Shown one piece after another: positions 57,025-64,000 of a stretch of 64,000 nucleotides of DNA; the first letter of the stretch is position 1; each line of letters opens with the position of its first letter. The position numbers and the translations under genes are program-made. Where the stretch lies: positions 1,547,898 through 1,611,897 of the forward strand of contig JAPZLL010000006.1 in the NCBI GenBank assembly GCA_036250225.1. The letters are read 5' to 3'. Source of the DNA: Cercophora sp. LCS_1 (taxonomy: Eukaryota > Ascomycota > Sordariomycetes > Sordariales > Lasiosphaeriaceae). The notes under the pieces were generated by a model. The model saw nothing but the letters and a program-made list of their open reading frames with translations. It ran no database searches and was not told the DNA's origin.

Positions 57025-58715
57025 CTTGACTGAGGTTGGGTCTCCGAAGAGTGTTTTTGACAGCAAGGTGTTGAAATGTGGGAGATCTAGAGACTCGACT
57101 GGTTGACGGAGTTCGTGTGTTTTGCGGTGGGATGCAGGAACAAGAGATCTCAGTCTTTGGGGTGCGGTTGGTGCCTTTTTATCTACCTAAGAAGTTCGGC
57201 TCTTGATGAGCCAACACAACCCCAGATTGCGCGATGTTTCCATTATCCGAAGTAATTAAACAAATGGGTCTGACCGGGGACAGCGGCGTTGCTCTCGCTG
57301 GTCCAGAACAACGCCGGCAGCGATCCCAAAGCCTACCGAGATATTGGACGAAAACAATTGGGCGAACAGCAAAAAGCACCGACGCATTGCTTCTTTGGAG
57401 GCTTGTTTAGCGACCAACAAGGCTTGCAGCGGCCGAAATCACTGGTCTGTCGGGCCAGGGGTCCATGGCAACGCGCAAATTTCTCGACGCTCGCGATGCT
57501 GTGTGACATCCTGCAGCGCCGCTGTGGTGCCGTCAAGACTTTCCAGCGGCCGATAATACTGGCGGGTGGCCGCGTGGAAAGCGAGACAACTTGAGATCGC
57601 ACCCGACTCTTCGGGTTCCGATTGACGGAAAGACGAGACGACTTTCAGCTTGTCGATGGGGACGCCCCAATCCGTCCGTGCACGGCCATTTCGCTTCCAG
57701 CCGCGGGGAGCATTGTGGTGGTCGAGGCTCGAGAACCACTCACCGGAACCGCTGGTGCTTCTGGAAGGTGATGTGATGAGGAGCCAACCGAAGAAATACC
57801 CGCCTGAAAACGTCAGAAACCCGGAATGTGACGGCAGCGTGTGGAATGGCTGGTATGTAAATAGACAAACCGGTGGTCATCATGTGCTAAAAGTACGGGT
57901 AGCCGTAGCGAGAAACCCGACAACGTCAAACCGGCACTGCGGCTCAATTGGAACCATCATGTTCCCTGTTGCGAACCGGAAGCTGAGGTGAGGGCGGATG
58001 CACGTTTCGAAACATGAAAACGTCACAGCTTCGAACAAGAACGTGGCAAAGGCCTAGCCTGAGCCATACCCTACATAAAATTCAGGACGGAAGCTTAAGC
58101 CTGATGCGCTTAAGCATATGACAGCCCCATCGCAGCAGGAAAGTTGAGTATCAAGGCAGACTGTGAGATGGAAGGCTTGACATCGTCAAAAATAACTGAA
58201 TGCACGCAAGCGAAGCAATTCTTGTGCGCTTTCCCGTAATGCATCAACAAACGACGCATCTTTTTCTGTAACGGGCCGTCACTTTGTGGCACGAGTTACC
58301 CCCTGTCCTTGCATCCGGCTGCACTGTTCAGGTCAAGCGCGGCCTGAATCTGGGGCGCTGGGCCTCGGTGGATACGAGAGGCGCGATGGCCAAATGGCAA
58401 ATGGCAACTCCGCACCCAACTGGCAGCAGAGACACTTTTCGAGTTCAACATTCGCTATCGCGTTGAGTCGCCGCTTCGAGGCCGCCCTCTTGCTGGAACG
58501 CCATTTCGTCAGCGCCGCCGCGCCCCTCTTTGGACGAGATCCGACGACCGAGCATCCGAGTCAGCCAGCATTTTTGATCCAACGAGTCGAAAACACACCA
58601 AACCCGCGAGCCCGAATCCGCGCATATTGGATACGACCGAGTTCGACACCCGACGCCGAGGGGCGGCTCTGTTGAGGGAGCCCGGGATTGACCGACGCCC
58701 CGAAAATAAATCACC
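57025..58715. other. intergenic region between divergent genes
   Basis: 1.7 kb holding the promoters of the small GPI-type gene (-) and the Bud6 homologue (+). Short frames only, none recognised; no repeat or RNA gene seen. Confidence 0.5.
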
Positions 58716-61700
58716 ATGAACTCAACTCGCTCGATGCAGCGGCGCTCGCCCGGAGCGGAACCAGGCCCGCCGCCCAGCATTCCAGCGCGTTCGATATCGC
58801 CCGCTGTGGGAGTGGGCACCAACACCATCGGCGTAGCGCCTCGATCCTCAGCACTCGGGCGGTCCAGCCAGGCCGGCAGCGTTAGCAGTGGTGGCAGCTC
58901 TCGCCGGAACAATGTGAGTGTCTTGCCATTTCCAATCTACCGGTTCCCACCGCCCGCCCGCACACTTGAAGCACCAAGTCCCGTTTCGGCCGCGGCTTCA
59001 TGCGCTGCCGTTGCCGGCTCGCACAGAGTCACGCCTGACCCGGCACAGCTTGTCGCCATTTCACGGGCTGTCGAGTTCGGCCTCGTGTTTGTGTGCCGCT
59101 GGCTTCGCGGCTTGCTTGACTCTTTTACCTCGCACAACACCCTGTTCTACCCCACTGTATACTGACCATGGGTTCTGCAAAAAAGTCCTCTGGCAGCTCG
59201 ACCGTGCCATTGTCCCAGATCGAAACGAGCGTCACGCACCTTCTCGTCGCGACGAAACAACTCCTCGAGACGCTAACACAATGGTCCCGCGGCAACGCCA
59301 CCGACACGCAAGTGTCGGATGTTTACGTGCGGTTAGGATATGAGTTCAATATGGCCTGCCGCGCCTTCACGGCTATTAACGTTGATACGTCGGATCTTGG
59401 GAACGTCCCGGAGCTTCTTCGAAACATCCTAGAGTCGACCCTTAGCCAGGAAGCGAGCTCAGAGAGTCTCGACAGGTACTTGCCTAGGATCCGCGACATC
59501 ATCATCAACTTACTGCATGGCCTCAAGCGGAAGCAACAGAAGTTGAGACAAAAGCAGCAAAGGCAGAAAGAGAATGGCGCCCCAGAGGGGGGTCCGTCGA
59601 ACGGTGCTGGGATTCCCGCCCGGACCACGAGCAGCAGTACGATGGGGAGTACGAACTCTGGTCTGACGACAATGCTGGGCGAGGTTGATGGCTATGCGGG
59701 CAATGATGCGAGAAATAGCGCTTCTCCCACTCGGAGATTGCCGACGCAAAGGGATCAAACCCGCGGTTCTGTGAACTCAGAGCAGTCCAGCCTGGCGAGC
59801 AGTAGCTTGCAGAACATCCCTGTGCTTCCTCCCTACCCCGGCGATGAGACGACAATTCCAAGCGGGCCGTCCACGAGCGATCTCAGCAGTCTAGATAATT
59901 TTCCACCGCCGCCTCCACCTCCAAAGCAGCAGAGCGCGCTGGCTGCTCTGCAGCGAGGGGGTGACCTGGAGAGGCGCGCTTCTCGAAGATACTCTGCCTA
60001 TCAAATATCCAAGCATCTCGGCGCCCCGGGCGCTGGGATACCTATGCTGCCACCCCAGACAACACCTATACCTAACCGCGGGCGGGGCGAGATCAGGGAG
60101 TCGATGCGGGCGATGCAGGCAAGGGAAAATGTTGGACACAAGCGGAACGCTTCCAGCAAGTCTCGAGCAGTTGGGATTGAATCTTCGCCCGTCCGAGTCC
60201 CCAGCAGGGTATCCGAAGAGCCGGATGACGCACGGGCGGAGCTCCCTGTCACAAGGAGTGATAGTTTCACAGCAGAATCTCCGGATGAGAAGTACAAGCC
60301 CAGCGCGACGCTGACGGGGCCGCCCTCGGATGCTCTGCCGATCATGGGCATGGACCTGGAGGAGCCCCAACCTCCAAAGCCAGCGGTTACCAAACCGCCG
60401 GTGCCCGCCCGCGCACCGACCCCGGATAAGCCAACATCCTCATTTATGTCGGAAAGTTCGCCACCTGCAACCAAGGAGTTAACTCTGTTCCTTCAGTACA
60501 AGTCCAGAGTAAAGAAGTTCGTCCTACCCGAAGGCTACGACGAGCTGTCGATTGGCCGCCTGCAGCTTGCTTTTATCGAGAAGTTTTCTTGGAATACGCA
60601 GCAAAACGGGGCGGATCTCCCTGACATCTACATCCAAGACCCGGTTTCCGGCGTTCGCCACGAGCTGGAGGACCTGTCTGACATCAAAGACCGAACTGTA
60701 TTGGTTCTCAATGTCGAGGCTTTGGATGAAGTGAAAAAGTTTATCGATGATGGCATCAGCTCGCTGAAGAGCATGGTCCTCCAAGTCAAGCAAAACGTGG
60801 ACAACCAAGGCGCCGCACTCCAACGAGTCTCAGATCGGCAGCAAGAGACCGCCAAAGATGTTGCTCGCCTCGCTGCCGCGCCCCCGTCCATCATGACACC
60901 ACCAGCCGACTCACCTCGCTCCTCAGGCCCCGCAGCCACCCGCAAGCTGAGTCCCTCCCAACTCAGCGAGATCCAGAGTCTTCGCCGCGACCTTGCCGTC
61001 CTCCGTCAGACGTATTCCAACTTCCAATCTGAAGTCGAAGGGTCCATGACGGCGCTCCGCAACAAGGCCAACAACGTCAAGATGGCGGCTGCCAAGGCGG
61101 TCGTTCCCGACATCGAGGGCAGCGGCGGCCAGTCATACGTTGCCAAGGGCAGGAAGCAACTTAACACGGATAGCGACCGCCTTGTGAATAAAGTTGACGA
61201 CCTCCAGGATCTTGTTGAGGACCTCCGCAAGGACGTGGTCATTCGCGGCGTGCGCCCGCTGCCGAGACAGCTCGAGACCGTCACGAAGGACATCACGATG
61301 CTCACCAAGGAACTTAAGAAGATGGAAGACTACATGAAGGCCGAGAAGCCGATCTGGACCAAGATTTGGGAGAAGGAGCTCGAGGATGTGTGCCAGGGCC
61401 GTGACGAGCTTCGCCTCATGGAAGATCTGATGGTTGATCTGCGTGATGATCTCGAGAAGGCGTCGGAGACATTTGCGCTTGTTGAGCAGGCGACCAAGGA
61501 GCAGATGAAGGATACCGGAACTGGTGGCGGCGCCCAGATCGGTCGGCAGTTTAGTAAGGGGCTGAATAATATCGTGGTGGGTAGCACGGGGTCGGATCCC
61601 AATGCCGCCAAGGAGGGCGTCCTCGGAGAGGTACGAGCCCTCCAACCCAATCACGAGAATCGCCTCGAGGCGATCGAGCGAGCCGAGAAGTTGAGGCAGA

Positions 61701-61939
61701 AGGAGCTGGAGAGCAGGAATAGCAACCCCCTAAAGAAGGAACTTGTGGATTTTGTAGGTGAGGGCAAGTTGAAGAAGTCGGGTGGTGTCGAAGAAGTGGA
61801 GCGGGCCAGGAAAGCCAAAGATGACAGGATCAGACGGCAGGTTTGGGAACGCCAGAACGGGATTGTGAGTGTTGATGGCCCTGCTGAGGGAGAAGAGGCC
61901 AATGGAGACGCGGGGGCTGTCAATGGAGGAGGGGAGTAA
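58716..61939 (+). CDS. BUD6: Bud6/Aip3 polarisome protein
   Basis: Exons 58716-58913 and 59186-61939, intron 272 nt (GTGAGT, TACTGAC branch point, AG at 59184-59185), give 983 residues. An ATG at 59168 lies just inside the intron end and would give a shorter product (923 aa), but the upstream exon joins in phase (SSRRNN to SSGSSTVPLS). N-terminal helical block SQIETSVTHLLVATKQLL at about 75-95. A long Pro/Ser-rich part follows, then the AIP3 domain from about 494 (ATKELTLFLQYKSRVKKFVL, then DLSDIKDRTVLVLNVEALDE) and an extended coiled coil to about 900 (VNKVDDLQDLVEDLRKDV, KELKKMEDYMK). In yeast Bud6 binds actin monomers and stimulates formins at sites of polarised growth; in hyphae it marks tips and septa. 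Confidence 0.92.
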
Positions 61940-62533
61940 AGAGCTATTTGGTTATTTGGGGTTTTCTGTTGTTGCTGTTATGAAAGGAATGGATGGATGG
62001 AAAGGGATGATATACCCACTTTTTATTTATTTTTTTGGGTTGTTTGCACACACAGCAAAGTTTTTATATCCTCGTGGGTGGATTTTTGTGTGTTTTTAAT
62101 GATGGTCAGTCAGTCAGTCAGTCGGTCAGGCGGGGCGGGCAGGACATGTGGGCTTTATTGTTATCTTGTGTCTTGTTGTCTGTGGTCTGTGTGTGCTCTC
62201 CAGAGGTTTTTTGTATGGCTAGGATATGGACACGGAGGGATGAGGATTACTTGGTTGTTGTGTGCGTCTTGTCTGTGTCACTGTGTATCCCTGGGGTTGT
62301 GTGCATCACCGGCAGGGGGAGTTGTGTATAGCATTGCATGGCATTTTATGTGTATGAATCTACCTCGATGGCTGTGCAGGGTGAGTGAGGTGTGGGGTGA
62401 AATTGGTGTTACGTGGGTGATGTTGTGCTTCGCTTGTCGGTTGGTCACCCATCGGGTGATGTGGCTCAGGAGAAGGGGGACCCTAACCCTTACCCTTTCA
62501 CCCGACCGTAAAGTTCACCACCCGGCGGCAATC

Positions 62534-62571
<38 letters not shown>

Positions 62572-62773
62572 GCGTATAAGGATGGCTCTGTTAATTAGAG
62601 TGTAACCGCATCTTTTTTTGTGAAAAGATGATTGAAGTTGTGCTTTGAACTTTGAGCTTGCGTTTCAAATGAGGTCCAAATAGGGTTGTGCGGGGCTGCC
62701 TCTCGCAGGTTGAACGTTGCAGTGATAGCGCCAAGATCGGATCGGCGAGTGGAGGACACCTCTACCCTGATTT
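61940..62773. other. Bud6 3' region with simple repeats
   Basis: GT- and TG-rich 3' flank. It has (TCAG)4 at 62106-62123, a short telomere-like CCCTAACCCTTACCCT stretch near 62481-62496, and an A32 run. No gene seen. Confidence 0.5.
62535..62566. repeat. A32 homopolymer
   Basis: Thirty-two uninterrupted A. It could be a simple slippage tract or the tail of an old retroposed sequence; no coding retroelement remnant is visible upstream. Confidence 0.9.
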
Positions 62774-63758
62774 GTGGGATTATCATCCCAGAGCTTGATC
62801 GGTGAAAAATTCGATAGCGAACTTTCAACTGTCTTTTTGCGTGCACCCTGCACACTCTTCCTACGCCTCAACCGAATGGAAAAGCTCGGAGACTTGAGGT
62901 TTGACAGGTATGTGTCGTTCGTTGTTGCACAACCCAGTCCCCAGGCCGTATATTCTCTTCTCAAGATGGGCGCGATTTACCCGTGCTAGAAGGTAGCATG
63001 AGTGTGTGGGAGGATCCTCGAGCAACCCTTCATCATAGGCGCAAAGAGTTTGGGCCAGGCTTCGAAGACGTTGTAGCTTCCTTGTTTCGGGGCAGCAACT
63101 AGCTAGAATCCAGTCGTCGATGTTGATCATGCACTCCATGTGATCGGTCGACTGGTTAGCCAGGATCAAGGCATCCCGTATCGCACATCTACACAGAGGA
63201 CAAAGTATAATGCACGATCCCTTTTTGTCCTCCTTGTAGGCTTCGAAAGCTCTTGTTGAACTTCCCAGCTCGCCTCAGCGATTTCCTCGATTTTCCCAGT
63301 GTCGTGCTGTCGTTTCGCTGGAGCTGTGAGTTTTCGCAGGCGTTTACCCAGTTCTCAGACCTTGGAAACATCGTTCTTGAAAAGGTGAGATGGCCCATCA
63401 GTGTCAATTTCCAACTGTTCTGTATCACAAGATAGCCCGAGTATCGAGCTCGGGCAGCTCGGAGTGAGGGCGAAGTAGAAAGGTGCGCTTTTGTGCATTT
63501 TCAGGGGTTCATCTGTGTCTATTGATGGAGCCAGTGGCTGACTGCAACCTCGCCGACTATCTCGCAGCGCCCCTTGACAAGGGCAAGAAACTGGCGCTCG
63601 CAGGCTTCTTCGGCTGCCTGGTCGAGGCTGTGTGCTATCTCCACAATGTCCAATTCCTGCGACACAACGACATCAAGCCGGCAAACCTCCTCGTGAAAGA
63701 CGGGCGTGTCTTCATGACCGACTTTGGCATCATTCCACTCCAGCCAGGCAGCTCATAG
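62774..63758 (+). pseudogene. protein-kinase gene remnant lacking the N-lobe
   Basis: 63503-63758 encodes VHLCLLMEPVADCNLADYL, FFGCLVEAVCYLH, LRHNDIKPANLLVKDG and VFMTDFG, that is subdomains V to VII of a Ser/Thr kinase: the catalytic loop reads HNDIKPAN (Asn for the usual Arg of HRD) and DFG is present. The frame stops soon after DFG, so the activation segment and the C-lobe are missing. Upstream, exon-like pieces end in splice donors: RMEKLGDLRFDR before GTATGT at 62908, and a hydrophobic piece, LRKLLLNFPARLSDFLDFPS, at about 63241-63385, before GTGAGA. Between these and the kinase part there is no room for a glycine loop or the VAIK lysine (about 115 bp only). I read this as a broken member of a fungal kinase family; the upstream pieces belonging to it is inference. 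Confidence 0.55.
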
Positions 63759-63924
63759 TTTAGAAGCAGAAGAGCTGGTGCGTCTGTAAGTTCAAACACC
63801 CACTTATCGGCACTCCCGGATACCGGCACATCTCGGGGCAGACAAACTTTTTTGCACACTAGGTTTTCTTTTGGCCGCTGCACACGCAAATCTTATCCGT
63901 CTTCCTTCTTCCACACCAAAAACG

Positions 63925-64000
63925 ATGGGGAAATCGATGGCCTACGACTATACCGAGGCCGACCTCAAGGAGGCCCTTGACAAATATGCAGTCACCAAAA
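63925..64000 (+). CDS. start of a possible pogo/Fot-type transposase (partial)
   Basis: The last 76 bp open with MGKSMAYDYTEADLKEALDK then YAVTK and run off the window. YTEADLKEAL resembles the first helix of the N-terminal helix-turn-helix (psq-like) of fungal pogo/Fot1 transposases, where a stretch like YTE.D...AL is followed by a Gly/Ser/Arg turn. Only 25 residues are visible, so this is a weak assignment; a host HTH protein is possible. About 137 bp upstream, after TA at 63787-63788, a stretch with ACACCCACTTATCGGCAC could be a terminal inverted repeat. Confidence 0.35.
   Translation, partial: MGKSMAYDYTEADLKEALDKYAVTK

Noticed and set aside
62481..62496. Telomere-like CCCTAACCCTTACCCT stretch
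   Set aside because: Too short and imperfect to call an interstitial telomere; coding DNA continues on both sides.
1..64000. tRNA, rRNA, CRISPR array or secondary-metabolite cluster
   Set aside because: No tRNA B-box-like arm with a matching structure, no regular direct repeats with spacers, and no synthase gene near the lone FAD monooxygenase and CoA ligase, which are 50 kb apart.

Overview
The window is nuclear DNA of a filamentous ascomycete (Pezizomycotina), most likely a Sordariomycete. The grounds are introns of about 45-75 nt with GTANGT starts and CTAAC/CTGAC-type branch points, two Zn2Cys6 regulators of fungal type, a chitin-type AA11 oxygenase, a GPI-anchored GH16 enzyme, and long GC-balanced intergenic stretches with CT-rich leaders. 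I found no bacterial features, tRNA, rRNA or CRISPR array. Exon models were worked out by hand from reading-frame phase and splice sites; where I give exon coordinates the spliced frame is open and its length is a multiple of three.

Layout. 0-9.2 kb is gene dense: the end of an MFS transporter (+), a membrane J-domain protein (-), an AMP-dependent CoA ligase (+), an OB-fold protein with a zinc ribbon (+), and inositol-3-phosphate synthase INO1 (-). A 4.7 kb gene-free gap follows. 13.9-22.1 kb holds a paxillin-like LIM protein (+), a DUF3405 Golgi-type membrane protein with an unresolved start (+), and a tyrosine-phosphatase-like protein (+). 22.6-27.3 kb holds a small conserved basic protein (+), a diverged repeat patch, and a GPI-anchored GH16 wall enzyme (-). 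30.8-40.1 kb holds two Zn2Cys6 transcription factors (+,+). One of them is split by micro-exons inside the zinc cluster, and the other has short uORFs in its putative leader.

41-52 kb holds acetylornithine aminotransferase ARG8 (+), an AA11 LPMO with a C-terminal cysteine module (-), and the ataxin-2/Pbp1 homologue (-). 54.5-62 kb holds an FAD monooxygenase (-), a small His-rich GPI-type protein (-), and the polarisome protein Bud6/Aip3 (+). The right end (62.7-64 kb) is different in character: a poly-A tract, a protein-kinase remnant lacking its N-lobe, then the start of an ORF that looks like the helix-turn-helix end of a pogo/Fot-type transposase.

There is no obvious biosynthetic cluster or defence island. 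Functional themes are housekeeping metabolism (INO1, ARG8), wall and polarity biology (GH16, AA11, His-rich GPI protein, LIM, Bud6), RNA biology (Pbp1), and regulation. The most unusual signals are the micro-exon zinc cluster, two in-frame stop-free introns, the 23.5-24.3 kb repeat patch, and the broken kinase beside a possible transposon.
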